Shown: positions 25,161 through 37,357, numbered from the stretch's first letter. The stretch: 43,085 bases of DNA from Rhodospirillaceae bacterium (GCA_947476695.1 CANJRD010000026.1:1-43085); one strand, 5' to 3'. A program made the numbers and translations. Notes: generated by a model from the letters alone, not told the origin.

Positions 25161-26138
25161 ATGGATGACGACAATCAGAAGCCGGAGACGCGTGACGCGG
25201 AAGGCGGCGCAAAACGCAATCTCGTCCTCGCCGCCATCGGCGTCCTGATCGTCGCCGCTGTCCTGGTGTTGAACTACACCGTTCAGCAGAAGCCGCAGCT
25301 GCTTGGCCGCGGCGCCTCCGTGCAAGCCATCCCCGGCGGGCCGAGTTTCGATGTCGTGCGCATCGATCCGAAAGGCAGCATGGTGATGGCCGGTCGCGCC
25401 GCGCCCGGCGCCACGGTCTTCATCATGGATGGCGACAAGGAGATCGGCCGCGTACAGGCCGACGCGCGCGGCGAGTGGCTTTATGTGCCCACCGAACCGG
25501 TGACACCGGGCACGCGCCAGTTCTCGCTGAAAGCGAAAGATAAGGACGGCAAGGAAACGCTGTCGCAGAACGTCGTCGTCATGGTCGTGCCGGAACGCAA
25601 CGGCGAGGTGCTGATCGTCGAGCAGGGCCGCAATGGCGGCCCCAGCCGCGTGTTGCAAGGCCCGAATGCCGAGCCCGGCCTCGCGGCGCTGGCGATCCAG
25701 GCCGTCGATTACGACGCGATGGGCAAGTTCTCCGTCAGCGGCAAGGCCGATCCCGGATCGACCGTTCAGCTCTATCTCGACAACCAGATCGTCGGCAAAG
25801 CCACGGCGGGCGAGGACGGCGGCTGGTCGCTGGAACCGACCGCCCGCATGAAGCCAGGCGAGCACACGCTGCGCGCCGACCAGCTCGGTACCAACAACAA
25901 CGTGTTGGCGCGGGTGGAACGCCCGTTCACGCTCGATCCCGCCCAGGCCAACCTGAAGCCGGGCGAGGTCACGGTCATCGTCGGCAATAGCCTGTGGCGC
26001 ATCGCCCGCAGGGCCTATGGCGAGGGACTGCTCTACACGGTCATCTACGAGGCCAACCGCGACAACATCAAGAACCCGAACCTGATCTATCCGGGCCAGA
26101 TTTTCGCGATTCCCAGGAACGCCGGCAAAAGCCGTTAA
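25161..26138 (+). CDS. Membrane-anchored LysM protein
   Basis: A 325-residue protein with a short cytoplasmic tail, one membrane helix (21-40, [20 protein letters not shown]) and a periplasmic part. Two repeats of Ig/Bacterial-Ig-like beta domains are visible ([24 protein letters not shown] and [24 protein letters not shown]). The C-terminal LysM domain ([28 protein letters not shown]...YPGQIFAIP, about 272-319) would bind peptidoglycan. It is likely a cell-wall linked structural or regulatory protein. Located 98 bases upstream of psd, possibly sharing transcription. Confidence 0.85.
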   Translation: MDDDNQKPETRDAEGGAKRNLVLAAIGVLIVAAVLVLNYTVQQKPQLLGRGASVQAIPGGPSFDVVRIDPKGSMVMAGRAAPGATVFIMDGDKEIGRVQADARGEWLYVPTEPVTPGTRQFSLKAKDKDGKETLSQNVVVMVVPERNGEVLIVEQGRNGGPSRVLQGPNAEPGLAALAIQAVDYDAMGKFSVSGKADPGSTVQLYLDNQIVGKATAGEDGGWSLEPTARMKPGEHTLRADQLGTNNNVLARVERPFTLDPAQANLKPGEVTVIVGNSLWRIARRAYGEGLLYTVIYEANRDNIKNPNLIYPGQIFAIPRNAGKSR

Positions 26139-26236
26139 GTCCTGTTCCGACAGGATTTTCGCGCCAAAACCTGACTCCGGCCGGCTTTCGGTGCTATGAA
26201 GGGCGCCCTTACGCCGTTGCCGAAGGATGTCCGCTC

Positions 26237-26959
26237 GTGAGCGTGTCTGAGACCAAGACCACTTCCATCACCTGGAAGGACTACTTGCTGCCGCCGTTGC
26301 ATCCGGAAGGCCCGGGCTTCGTCGCGCGGTTCCTGATCGCCGCCCTGATCCTGTACTGGATCTGGCATCCGCTCGGCATCGTCGGCTTCATCCTCACGAT
26401 CTGGTGCTTTTATTTCTTCCGCGATCCGGACCGCGTCACCCCGGCGCGCCCCGGTCTGGTGATCAGCCCGGCCGACGGCATTATTCAAATGATCGGGCCG
26501 GTTGTGCCCCCTCCCGAACTTGGGATGGACCCGACGCCCGTCACGCGCGTTTCGGTCTTCATGAGTGTCTTCAATTGCCATGTGAACCGCACCCCCATCG
26601 CCGGCACGGTGGTGAAGGAGCAATACATCCCGGGCAAGTTCCTGAACGCCACGCTGGATAAAGCCAGCAGCGACAACGAGCGCCAGGCTCTGCACATCCG
26701 CACCGCCGACGGCCGCGACCTGGGCGTCGTGCAGATCGCCGGCCTTGTCGCGCGCCGCATCCGTTGCGACGTGCGCGCGGGCCAGCAACTGCTCACCGGT
26801 CAGCGTTTCGGCATGATCCGTTTCGGCAGCCGCTTGGACGTGTATCTGCCGCCCGGCGTTTCGCCGCTGGTGTCGGTCGGTCAGCACGCGACGGCGGGCG
26901 AGACGGTGTTCGCCGATCTCGAGTCCAATGAACCGCCGCGCGCAGGCGAGGTCCGGTAG
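26237..26959 (+). CDS. psd: Phosphatidylserine decarboxylase (short form)
   Basis: Converts phosphatidylserine to phosphatidylethanolamine at the inner membrane. This is the compact 240-residue type. Membrane-associated N-terminal helices ([31 protein letters not shown]) come first, followed by [11 protein letters not shown] and [12 protein letters not shown], which holds a catalytic His. G197-S198 in [11 protein letters not shown] is the self-cleavage site that turns Ser198 into the pyruvoyl group. The start GTG 26237 is chosen for AAGGA nine bases upstream; GTG 26243 is possible. pssA begins two bases after the stop, so the two steps of PE synthesis form one operon. Confidence 0.95.
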   Translation: MSVSETKTTSITWKDYLLPPLHPEGPGFVARFLIAALILYWIWHPLGIVGFILTIWCFYFFRDPDRVTPARPGLVISPADGIIQMIGPVVPPPELGMDPTPVTRVSVFMSVFNCHVNRTPIAGTVVKEQYIPGKFLNATLDKASSDNERQALHIRTADGRDLGVVQIAGLVARRIRCDVRAGQQLLTGQRFGMIRFGSRLDVYLPPGVSPLVSVGQHATAGETVFADLESNEPPRAGEVR

Positions 26960-26961
26960 GC

Positions 26962-27822
26962 ATGAGCCCAGACGGTCCCGAAGCCGACCGTCCCGACGAG
27001 ACGCCCGAGCGTGGCGGTCTCGGCCGTCGTTTGCGCCGCGAAGGCCGTGGACGCCGGCTCAAGATCAACACGCTGTCGTTCAACCGCATCTTCCCGAACT
27101 TGATCACGGTGCTGGCGCTGTGCGCGGGCCTCACCGCGATCCGCTATGCGATGGCGGGCAAGTTCGAGCAGGCGGTGACCGCGCAGGTGATCTCCGCCGT
27201 GCTGGATGGCCTCGATGGCCGCGTGGCGCGGCTTCTGCGCGCCACCAGCAAGTTCGGCCAGGAACTCGACTCCCTGGCCGACGGCATCAGCTTCGGCGTC
27301 TGCCCGGCGCTCGTTCTGTATCTGTGGACCATGAACGAGGCGGTCACCTTCGGCTGGCCGCTGTGCCTGCTGTTCGCGGTGTGTTGTGTGCTGCGTCTCG
27401 CGCGCTTCAACACCATGGTGGGCGCGCCCGACCTTCCGGCCTGGGCGCACAACTATTTCACCGGCGTTCCGGCGCCGGCGGGCGCGGGGCTCGCGATCCT
27501 GCCGATCATCCTCTGGCTCTATACCGGGAACGAGGGGCTGCGCAGCCCGTTCGTGGCCGGCAGCGTTCTGCTCGTCGCCGCGATGCTGATGGTCAGCCGC
27601 GTGCCGACCTTCGCCGGCAAGCACATCCGCCTCAAGCCCCAGTGGGTCGTGCCGGTGATGATCCTCTTCGCGGCCGTCGCCGCCTTCCTGGTCACCGAGC
27701 CCTGGGCCACGCTCAGCGTGATGGGCTTCGCCTATCTCGCCAGCATCCCTGTGGCGATCATGAGCTTCCGCCGTCTGAAGCACGCGCCGCAGCCTGAGAG
27801 CGCGCCGCCAGCGCATCCGTAA
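26962..27822 (+). CDS. pssA: CDP-diacylglycerol--serine O-phosphatidyltransferase
   Basis: Inner-membrane CDP-alcohol phosphatidyltransferase of 286 residues that makes phosphatidylserine, the substrate of the upstream psd product. The complete motif D85G86-x2-A89R90-x8-G99-x3-D103-x3-D107 is present (LDGLDGRVARLLRATSKFG, then ELDSLAD). About 6-7 membrane helices follow. A basic N-terminal tail (GRRLRREGRGRRLK) precedes the first helix. The gene ends 31 bases before a small membrane protein gene. Confidence 0.95.
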   Translation: MSPDGPEADRPDETPERGGLGRRLRREGRGRRLKINTLSFNRIFPNLITVLALCAGLTAIRYAMAGKFEQAVTAQVISAVLDGLDGRVARLLRATSKFGQELDSLADGISFGVCPALVLYLWTMNEAVTFGWPLCLLFAVCCVLRLARFNTMVGAPDLPAWAHNYFTGVPAPAGAGLAILPIILWLYTGNEGLRSPFVAGSVLLVAAMLMVSRVPTFAGKHIRLKPQWVVPVMILFAAVAAFLVTEPWATLSVMGFAYLASIPVAIMSFRRLKHAPQPESAPPAHP

Positions 27823-27853
27823 CGGCCGGCGGCGAATACCGAGGGGACGCCAC

Positions 27854-28233
27854 ATGAGAATCGCCATCGCGGCGCTTGCGATCTTCGCTTGGCTGATGGG
27901 CCTTGTGCTGCTGTTTGCGCCGGCCGAATTCTACGGCCCCGCCGGCATGGACCTCGACGAACTGCTCGCCACCTTGCCGCAGGCGACGGGTGCGCTGTGG
28001 ATCGGGCTTGGCGTGATGAACTGGTTCTTGCGCCATGTCGAACGCCAGGGCCACATCGCCTGCTTCGCCGGCAATCTCACCGTGCATATCCTGTCGCTGA
28101 CGATGGTGCTGCGCACGATGATGATCGGCCAGGGCGGCATCGCCGCCACCCCGGCCGTATTCATACATCTGGTCTTTATCGCGCTCTGCGGCGTGTTTCT
28201 GATCAAGACGCTGCAAACGCCGCGCACCTCGCG

Positions 28234-28237
<4 letters not shown>
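27854..28237 (+). CDS. Small four-helix membrane protein
   Basis: A 127-residue protein with four hydrophobic helices: [56 protein letters not shown] and [19 protein letters not shown] do not recognise a named family and claim no function. ATG 27854 is preceded by GAGGGGA. It follows pssA closely and could be the last gene of the psd-pssA unit. Its 3' end overlaps the convergent uvrB stop by four bases. Confidence 0.7.
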
Positions 28238-30471
<2,234 letters not shown>

Positions 30472-30640
30472 GGGACGGTGAATTTAGGTGTGCTTCTGTG
30501 ATTTCGCCAGCTCACGGCTGGCTTCGTCATGGCTTTGGTGACACAGGCCGCAACTATTCCGCAAACCGACAAGGCCTTTTGCAACCCTGCCGAAACCTTC
30601 GCCCTCTCGGCGCATTAGGTCGGAACAGTTTAGCGCAATA

Positions 30641-30680
30641 GGGGCACACCCATGTCATTAGGGGTACACCCATGTCATTC
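30641..30680 (+). repeat. 20-bp tandem duplication across the autotransporter start
   Basis: GGGGCACACCCATGTCATTA (30641-30660) is followed directly by GGGGTACACCCATGTCATTC (30661-30680), differing at two positions. Each copy holds a GGGG ribosome-site candidate and an ATG (30652 and 30672). Because 20 is not a multiple of three, the first ATG opens a different frame, which stays open for 94 codons (to 30936). Confidence 0.9.
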
Positions 30681-33506
30681 GGCAAATTCAACGAGCTCAA
30701 TACCGCAGCATTGCGGTCCACCGTATCACATTGGGCCCTGTTGGCCGCAGGTCTGGCCGTATGCGCGATCGTCGCGCCGGCGCAGGCCGATACCACCATT
30801 GTTTCGGGAACGAGTTATACCGTCAGCGCCGGCAACAGCCTGCCGGACAGCGGCCAGGTCACGGTGCTCGCGGGTGGCGCGCTTCGCGCTGACGGCGGCA
30901 GCGGTCCGTTCGCCTTCGGCAATACCTTGTCGCTGACCGGCGACGGCGTGCTGGTGCCGCCGGGCCTTGGCGCGCTCTATGTGCCGAGTTCGACCAACCA
31001 GGTGACGTCCACCGGCAGCGTCTTCGTCGCGCCGAATGCCGTGATTGGGTCCGACGGTCTCATCAACTTCACCGGCCAGATCTCGCAGATCGGCGCGCCG
31101 ACGCCGGCCTCCATCGTTGAAATCCGTGGCGCGGGCGGCGTTCAGTTCTCCGGTCCCGTGACTGGCACGCTGGGCATCCTGAAGTCGGGCACGGGAACGC
31201 TGACCCTCGCGGGCGCGAACACCACCACCGGCGCCATCCAGGTACAGAACGGCACGCTTGCCTTGCGCACCGCATCGCCGACATCCGGCAGCATCACCGT
31301 GGCCTCCTGCGCGACTCTCGCGCTGCAGGGCACCGGCATGACGATGGCGGGCGTCTCGTCCATCACGCTGAACAACAGCATCAACACCGTGCGCGGTTCT
31401 CTCTACAACGAGAGCGGCGACAACACGATCGCATCGTCCATCCTGTTCAATGACGGCGCGCGCATCAATTCCGACGCGACCGGACGCGGCCTGCTCATCA
31501 ACAGCAATCTGGCGCCGATTGTCGCGACCCCCGGCGTTGCCGAGACGCTGACCTTCGGCGGGACCGGCAACACGGTCGTCACGGGCACGATCTCCAACGG
31601 GACCGGCAAGGGCCCCATCGTCCTTCCGACCACGGTCACCAAAGACGGCGTCGGCACGCTGACTCTGTCGGGCGCGAACACCTACAGTGGGGGCACGGTG
31701 CTCGCCGGCGGCACGACGCGCATCAGCTCGGATGCCAACCTCGGCGCCAGCACGGGCACGGTGTCGCTGCGTGGCGGCTCGCTTGCCCTGGGCGGGAACG
31801 TGACCAGTGCGCGCGGCGTCACGCTGCAGAACACGATCACCGGCGGCATCGTCATGGATGCCGGCACGGCCTCCACACTGAGCGGGCCAATCACCGGCAG
31901 CGGTGTGCTGAACATTTCCGGTCCGGGCACGCTCACGCTCGCGGGCACGAACACGTCCACCGCCGGTCCGGCGAACCCGGGCGGCACGGCCTTCTCGGGC
32001 GGCACGCTGATCTTGGCCAATGCGAATGCAACCGGTGTGGGCACGTTCGCGGTGAACGCGGGTCTCGTGCGCACCGACAACGTCAATCACCTGATCAACA
32101 CCAGTGTCTATACCCAGGCCGCGCCGGCAACGCTGCAGCTGCGGCAGATGTCGGCGACCACCGCCGAACGTGTGGCCGTCAGCGGTGCGGCGACGCTGAA
32201 CGGCACGCTGCAGGTCTTGCCCGGCACCGGCTACACGATTAAGTCCGGCGACACTTACGTCGTGCTCACCGGCGCGTCGCTGAGCGGTCAGTTCTCCCGC
32301 GTCGTGCTGCCGATCGGCTATGTCGCGCGCACCACTTACGGAACGGTTGCCGCCAATCAGGTCGGCGTGACGGTGCAGAACGTCAGCCTGCCGGACCTGG
32401 CGATCAACGCCAATGCGCGTGAAGCCGCCAACGCGATCATGCGCGGCGTCGGCGCCAACCTCACGGGCGACTTCCAGGCGATGCCGAACGCGTTCATCGG
32501 CCTGCCGGCGGATGCCACCACGGCGCGCTACCTGAACGATCTGACGCCGCAGCGCTTCCAGATCTTCCGCAACATCGCCTTCGATCAGGCCTCGTTCCTG
32601 AACTCACAGCTTGAGTCGTGGCGCGGCGAAGAAGGCTTCCGCGGCGCGGGGACCTTGGCCGAGCGCGACACCGGCCACTGGACCGGCTTCGTTTCCGCCA
32701 ACGGCATCTTCGGCGACGTCGATGCGACGGTCGATACTGAAGCGGCGAAGTACTCCAGCGCCGGGCTCGTGGCGGGTGCGGCTTACGCCGCCACCGACAT
32801 GATCGATGTCGGCGTGCTGATCGGCTATCAAAGCGCGCATGCCCGTCTCGACTATGAAGGCAGCCGTGGGTCCGTCAGCAGCATCAGCCCGGGCATCTTC
32901 GCGAACTACACCAACGGCGGCTTGGATCTGCGCGCGTTGTTCGCCTACAGCTTCAACAGCTATGACACCGACCGTCACGTTCTGCTCGGGTCCGCGTTCG
33001 ATCGCATGGCGCACGGCGAGACCAAGGGCAACAGCCCGACCGTCAGCCTCGGCATGGGCTACGACTTCGGCGAAGGCGCGATCCGTCTCGGCCCGATGTT
33101 CAACGCGACCCACACGCACCTGTCGATCAACGCGTTCACCGAAGGCAACGCCGGTTCGGCCAGCCTGAATGTCGGCCGTCAGAGCTCGAACTCGCTACGC
33201 ACGCAGTTGGGCGGCCACATCGCGGTCGTCGACGGCTTCTTGGCTGACATCCATCCAGAAGTGAATGCCGGCTGGCAGCGCGAGTCCAAAGCCGGTGCCT
33301 CGAACCTCAGCTCCGACTTCGTGCAGGTCGGGACGGGCGGCTTCAACACCAGTCTGACCAGCCTGATCGGCAATGCCTTCTTCGCCGACGTGACGTTCAG
33401 CGGCCGCGTGGCGAACCACACCAGCGTGTTCCTGGGCTATCACCTGCAGAACGGCACCCGCGCCACGGCGCAAAGCGTCATGGCCGACATAAAGATCAGC
33501 TTCTAA
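30672..33506 (+). CDS. Autotransporter (type Va) with PATR beta-strand repeats
   Basis: Surface protein of 944 residues. It has a long signal peptide (about 1-39, cleavage AQA-D), then a beta-helical passenger and an outer-membrane beta-barrel. The passenger carries at least three autotransporter-associated beta-strand repeats: KSGTGTLTLAGANTTTGAI, KDGVGTLTLSGANTYSGGT and SGPGTLTLAGTNTSTAGP. The barrel covers roughly 660-944 (TGHWTGFVSANGIFGDVDA to VMADIKISF). The terminal Phe is the usual BAM signal. No protease triad is evident in the passenger, so adhesion or structural roles are likelier. It has one own promoter region (30472-30640), shared with divergent uvrB, and is followed by tandem repeats and a terminator. 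Confidence 0.93.
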   Translation: MSFGKFNELNTAALRSTVSHWALLAAGLAVCAIVAPAQADTTIVSGTSYTVSAGNSLPDSGQVTVLAGGALRADGGSGPFAFGNTLSLTGDGVLVPPGLGALYVPSSTNQVTSTGSVFVAPNAVIGSDGLINFTGQISQIGAPTPASIVEIRGAGGVQFSGPVTGTLGILKSGTGTLTLAGANTTTGAIQVQNGTLALRTASPTSGSITVASCATLALQGTGMTMAGVSSITLNNSINTVRGSLYNESGDNTIASSILFNDGARINSDATGRGLLINSNLAPIVATPGVAETLTFGGTGNTVVTGTISNGTGKGPIVLPTTVTKDGVGTLTLSGANTYSGGTVLAGGTTRISSDANLGASTGTVSLRGGSLALGGNVTSARGVTLQNTITGGIVMDAGTASTLSGPITGSGVLNISGPGTLTLAGTNTSTAGPANPGGTAFSGGTLILANANATGVGTFAVNAGLVRTDNVNHLINTSVYTQAAPATLQLRQMSATTAERVAVSGAATLNGTLQVLPGTGYTIKSGDTYVVLTGASLSGQFSRVVLPIGYVARTTYGTVAANQVGVTVQNVSLPDLAINANAREAANAIMRGVGANLTGDFQAMPNAFIGLPADATTARYLNDLTPQRFQIFRNIAFDQASFLNSQLESWRGEEGFRGAGTLAERDTGHWTGFVSANGIFGDVDATVDTEAAKYSSAGLVAGAAYAATDMIDVGVLIGYQSAHARLDYEGSRGSVSSISPGIFANYTNGGLDLRALFAYSFNSYDTDRHVLLGSAFDRMAHGETKGNSPTVSLGMGYDFGEGAIRLGPMFNATHTHLSINAFTEGNAGSASLNVGRQSSNSLRTQLGGHIAVVDGFLADIHPEVNAGWQRESKAGASNLSSDFVQVGTGGFNTSLTSLIGNAFFADVTFSGRVANHTSVFLGYHLQNGTRATAQSVMADIKISF

Positions 33507-33516
33507 ACGCCGTAAC

Positions 33517-33558
33517 CCGTTACCATCCCCCCGTTACCATCCCTCCGTTACCATCCCA
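33517..33558 (+). repeat. Three tandem 14-bp repeats after the autotransporter
   Basis: CCGTTACCATCCC plus one variable base occurs three times without gaps (33517-33530, 33531-33544, 33545-33558). The last base is C, T and A in turn. It lies ten bases after the stop codon and directly abuts the terminator stem, so it is part of the 3' UTR. Confidence 0.9.
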
Positions 33559-33594
33559 ATGGGCGTCGGCTCCGGCCGGCGCCCATTTTCTTTG
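33559..33594 (+). terminator. Rho-independent terminator of the autotransporter gene
   Basis: ATGGGCGTCGG (33559-33569) pairs with CCGGCGCCCAT (33576-33586), with one T-G wobble and a six-base loop, and is followed by TTTCTTT. The next ~170 bases to the aminotransferase hold no gene I can support. Confidence 0.8.
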
Positions 33595-33672
33595 TGCGCA
33601 CATAAGGCGTTGCCCCGTCCACCCCGGGGTGGCAAGGCAGCCCCGCTGTTCATGGCAGACCTGCTGGAATAG

Positions 33673-34965
<1,293 letters not shown>

Positions 34966-35066
34966 TTGCGCCCCGGCGACGCCCGCTGAGGCCGTGGTCA
35001 CCCACAGCCGAAGCGCTGGCAGAGCCCGGCGCAATCCCCCGGAGGGATGCTCAGATTGAGACGACG

Positions 35067-35099
35067 AAAGGCCGGTCCCTCGCGGGGCCGGCCTTTTTC
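35067..35099 (+). terminator. Rho-independent terminator after the aminotransferase
   Basis: AAAGGCCGGTCCC (35067-35079) pairs with GGGGCCGGCCTTT (35084-35096) around a TCGC loop, with a single T-G wobble, then TTTCG. A strong intrinsic terminator about 100 bases past the stop. Confidence 0.85.
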
Positions 35100-35125
35100 G
35101 TTTTGGACTCAGTTCGAAAAGATAA

Positions 35126-35156
35126 AGGCCGATCCGGGGGAGGACCGGATCGGCCT
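35126..35156 (+). other. Second hairpin with GGGAGGA loop
   Basis: AGGCCGATCCGG (35126-35137) pairs perfectly with CCGGATCGGCCT (35145-35156), presenting GGGAGGA as the loop. No T run follows, so it is not a clear terminator in the plus direction. The stretch from here to 35440 holds no gene I can support. The loop is exactly complementary to the UCCUCCC loops of the phasin 3' UTR. Confidence 0.55.
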
Positions 35157-35445
35157 AAGGCATTTGCTGAACCACATTCAGGGGCGTTGGGGAGGGGAGA
35201 TTGCCGCCTGAATGCTGCGGTGCAGCACCTGTGAGAAAGAAACTACGCCGTTCCCTCAAGTCCGGGAATTGCGAATGATGGAGGGGAGGCATGCACACTC
35301 CGCATGTCACAAGGCGCTGTAATGCAAGCGAATTGTCTGGAAGCGGTTGGCGGAGCCCGCGGTGGGTTCCGCCGCCGAAGCGGCCCGCAGGTATTTGATT
35401 TTCCGCCAATTTTGTTCGCACCTGCAAAACTGATGCAATTTAAGT

Positions 35446-35507
35446 TTATCGACTATCGATATTTTGCTTGCCGAACTTCGATAAATTGATTTATCGATTA
35501 TCGATAA
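35446..35507 (+). promoter_or_regulatory. Three operators upstream of the DUF2975/XRE operon
   Basis: TTATCGATTATCGATAA (35491-35507) is a perfect 17-bp palindrome around one central base. TTATCGACTATCGATAT (35446-35462) matches it closely, and TTGCCGAACTTCGATAA (35468-35484) is a weaker copy. Centres are at 35454, 35476 and 35499, 22-23 bases apart. A -10-like GATAAT (35503-35508) overlaps the best operator, and GCGGAGGG at 35516-35523 is the ribosome site. This fits binding by the XRE protein encoded two genes on, by inference. Confidence 0.7.
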
Positions 35508-35528
35508 TTTAAAACGCGGAGGGACCCC

Positions 35529-36086
35529 ATGCCTAACGAACAGAAGCTCTTCGCGGTCACACGGTGGGCCCTCCAGCTTGCTGTGATCAGCTCTGCGGTA
35601 TTGATGGCGGGAATAGTCTGTGGGGCAGCCTACCTCCCGTTCTTTGACTCCGCTGACGTGGCTGAAAGTCTCGCGCGCGACCCAGGCATTGCGATCACGG
35701 GCGCAGACATAACGCGGCTTGGGCTCGTGGCCCTGAGCGGCTTCATGGCGATGCTGATTTGCGTCTTTCTTATCCTGCGGGCCGTCCTGCGCGTGGTGAT
35801 AAGCGCGAGCCTCGGGGATCCATTCGTTGCGAAGAACGCCGACGACATCGTGCGGATCGCTTGGCTCCTGCTCGGCGTCAGCGTCTGGAAAATGCTCATC
35901 GCGCTTGGCATCTATGCTGTGTCGCCCGACTCTGTACGCGTCTACATGCGCACGACCCACGAACACTTCTTGGGCGATCTGGATTTCCCGTTCGCCGGAC
36001 TGTTCGGGGTGCTGCTGATCTTCGTCCTCGCGCGCATCTTCCGTCGCGGCACAGAGATGCGGGCCGAGCTTGAGGCGACCGTTTAG
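35529..36086 (+). CDS. DUF2975 family membrane protein
   Basis: Inner-membrane protein of 185 residues with four helices, about 14-36, 66-88, 108-130 and 158-172. The segment GDPFVAKNADDIVRIAWLLLGVSVWK is the DUF2975 signature (GDPF...NA..IR.IgwllL). This family is routinely encoded next to a small XRE regulator (YozG type), as here: the next ATG lies two bases after the stop. The function is unknown; it may sense a membrane signal and control the partner. ATG 35529 is preceded by GCGGAGGG. Confidence 0.88.
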   Translation: MPNEQKLFAVTRWALQLAVISSAVLMAGIVCGAAYLPFFDSADVAESLARDPGIAITGADITRLGLVALSGFMAMLICVFLILRAVLRVVISASLGDPFVAKNADDIVRIAWLLLGVSVWKMLIALGIYAVSPDSVRVYMRTTHEHFLGDLDFPFAGLFGVLLIFVLARIFRRGTEMRAELEATV

Positions 36087-36088
36087 CG

Positions 36089-36322
36089 ATGGCAATTGTT
36101 GTGAAACTCGACGACCTGCTTTACGCGCGCCGCATGACGCTGACCGATCTCGCGGATCGCGTCGGCATCACGCTCGCGAACCTGTCGGTCTTGAAAACCG
36201 GGAAAGCCCGCGCGATCCGCTTCTCGACGCTGGAATCCATCTGCCGCGAACTCGGCTGCCAGCCGGGCGACCTTCTCGCATTCGACCCGGCTGTGTCTGA
36301 CGCTGCCGATGCGGCGGAATAG
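36089..36322 (+). CDS. XRE/YozG-like transcriptional regulator
   Basis: A 77-residue helix-turn-helix protein consisting almost wholly of one Cro/C1-type domain (VKLDDLLYARRMTLTDLADRVGITLANLSVLKTGKARAIRFSTLESICRELGCQPGDLLAF). It belongs to the HTH_26/YozG group that accompanies DUF2975 proteins. It likely binds the three TATCGAT-type palindromes before the operon. Its TAG stop (36320-36322) is in the same frame as the hydrolase that follows, and coding-like sequence resumes at once after it. Confidence 0.9.
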   Translation: MAIVVKLDDLLYARRMTLTDLADRVGITLANLSVLKTGKARAIRFSTLESICRELGCQPGDLLAFDPAVSDAADAAE

Positions 36323-36376
36323 GTCACGAAGCGCGTCCTTCGCATTGTCGCATTTACGCTCGCGATCCTCATCATC
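36323..36376 (+). other. Coding-like N-terminal extension of the hydrolase lacking a start codon
   Basis: Directly after the XRE stop the same frame reads V-T-K-R-V-L-R-I-V-A-F-T-L-A-I-L-I-I, a basic start plus a membrane helix that joins smoothly to the hydrolase. The first codon is GTC and no ATG, GTG or TTG occurs before 36377. A GGCGGA ribosome site lies five bases upstream. A change of GTG to GTC, or use of a rare start, would explain it. Confidence 0.55.
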
Positions 36377-37357
36377 GTGCCGATCGGCGGCGCGTTGGCC
36401 TGGCGATTCTATCGGCAGCACCAATTTGCATCGGCGCTCAATTCCAACAGTCCGGATGCGATCAACGAAAGTCGGTACGTCACCATCGGGGGTGTTCCGC
36501 AGTGGATCACGATCCGCGGCGAGAACCGCGCCAACCCGGTGCTGCTTTTCGTTCACGGCGGACCTGGGGAAGCGCAATCCGGATTGCCGATGGTCTATCG
36601 CAATTGGGAACGCGATTTCACGATTGTGCAGTGGGATCAGCGCGGCGCCGGTATGTCTTACACCGCCGGCGGGCGACTAACGCCGGACGTGACGTTGGAT
36701 CGTTTGATCAACGACGGCATTGAAGTTGCCCAATACATCCGGGGCGAACTGAACGTCGGTCCGGTGGCGCTGGTCGGACACTCGTGGGGTTCCTACCTCG
36801 CCGTGCATATGGTCAAAGCCAATCCAGAGCTGTTCTCCGCCTATGTTGGCACCGGGCAACTCGTCGATCTCGCGGAGAACATCAAGGTGACCTACATCAG
36901 CACGCTCGCGCGTGCGCGCGCCGCCCATGACGCTGGGTCGATCAAGAAAATGGAGTCTACCGGTCGCGTCGACTACAGCACGCGCAATCGCTACCTCGCC
37001 TCGTCCGATGTGTCGTTCATGCAGGAGGAGTCGATCGATCTGTTGACGTCGCCGGTGGTTTCTCTCGCACAGGCTTTCGATTGGGCGCGCGGTTTGCTTC
37101 AAGGCGCAAGCCCGGCCCTTCTCAATGATGATCTCCGTACGCTCGGCTGCAATTTTCCGATCCCATTCTTCATTGTCCAAGGTAAGGACGATCGGATTAC
37201 GGACACCGGCCTCGCGAAAACCTATTTCGATTGCGTCGAGTCTCCGCACAAGGAAATCGTGCTGATTCCTGGCGGCCACTTTGCCTATGCAACAGAGGCG
37301 TTCCGTGACGCGCTGGTGACGCGCCTGAGGCCAGTTGTCGTTGGAGTGCCGAACTAA
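36377..37357 (+). CDS. Alpha/beta hydrolase (proline iminopeptidase-like)
   Basis: A 326-residue hydrolase of the S33/proline iminopeptidase-like group. The oxyanion motif HGGPGE starts at H60, WDQRGAGMS lies near 87-94, the nucleophile elbow GHSWGS has Ser137, the acid is in GKDDRITD, and the His is in PGGHFAYA. An N-terminal hydrophobic stretch suggests a membrane anchor or signal. GTG 36377 is the first standard start in this frame, but it cuts the hydrophobic helix in half and has no ribosome site; the true start may be the GTC at 36323. The substrate is unknown. Its end overlaps the convergent LysR gene by four bases. Confidence 0.8.
   Translation: MPIGGALAWRFYRQHQFASALNSNSPDAINESRYVTIGGVPQWITIRGENRANPVLLFVHGGPGEAQSGLPMVYRNWERDFTIVQWDQRGAGMSYTAGGRLTPDVTLDRLINDGIEVAQYIRGELNVGPVALVGHSWGSYLAVHMVKANPELFSAYVGTGQLVDLAENIKVTYISTLARARAAHDAGSIKKMESTGRVDYSTRNRYLASSDVSFMQEESIDLLTSPVVSLAQAFDWARGLLQGASPALLNDDLRTLGCNFPIPFFIVQGKDDRITDTGLAKTYFDCVESPHKEIVLIPGGHFAYATEAFRDALVTRLRPVVVGVPN

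Noticed and set aside
30554-30799. Minus-strand 81-codon frame with CPYC motif between uvrB and the autotransporter
   Set aside because: It overlaps the autotransporter start and signal peptide; the Cys motif arises from antisense of the duplicated start region.
35155-35427. Minus-strand 90-codon frame in the gap after the aminotransferase
   Set aside because: No homology-like pattern and no ribosome site; it spans hairpin and AT-rich regulatory DNA.
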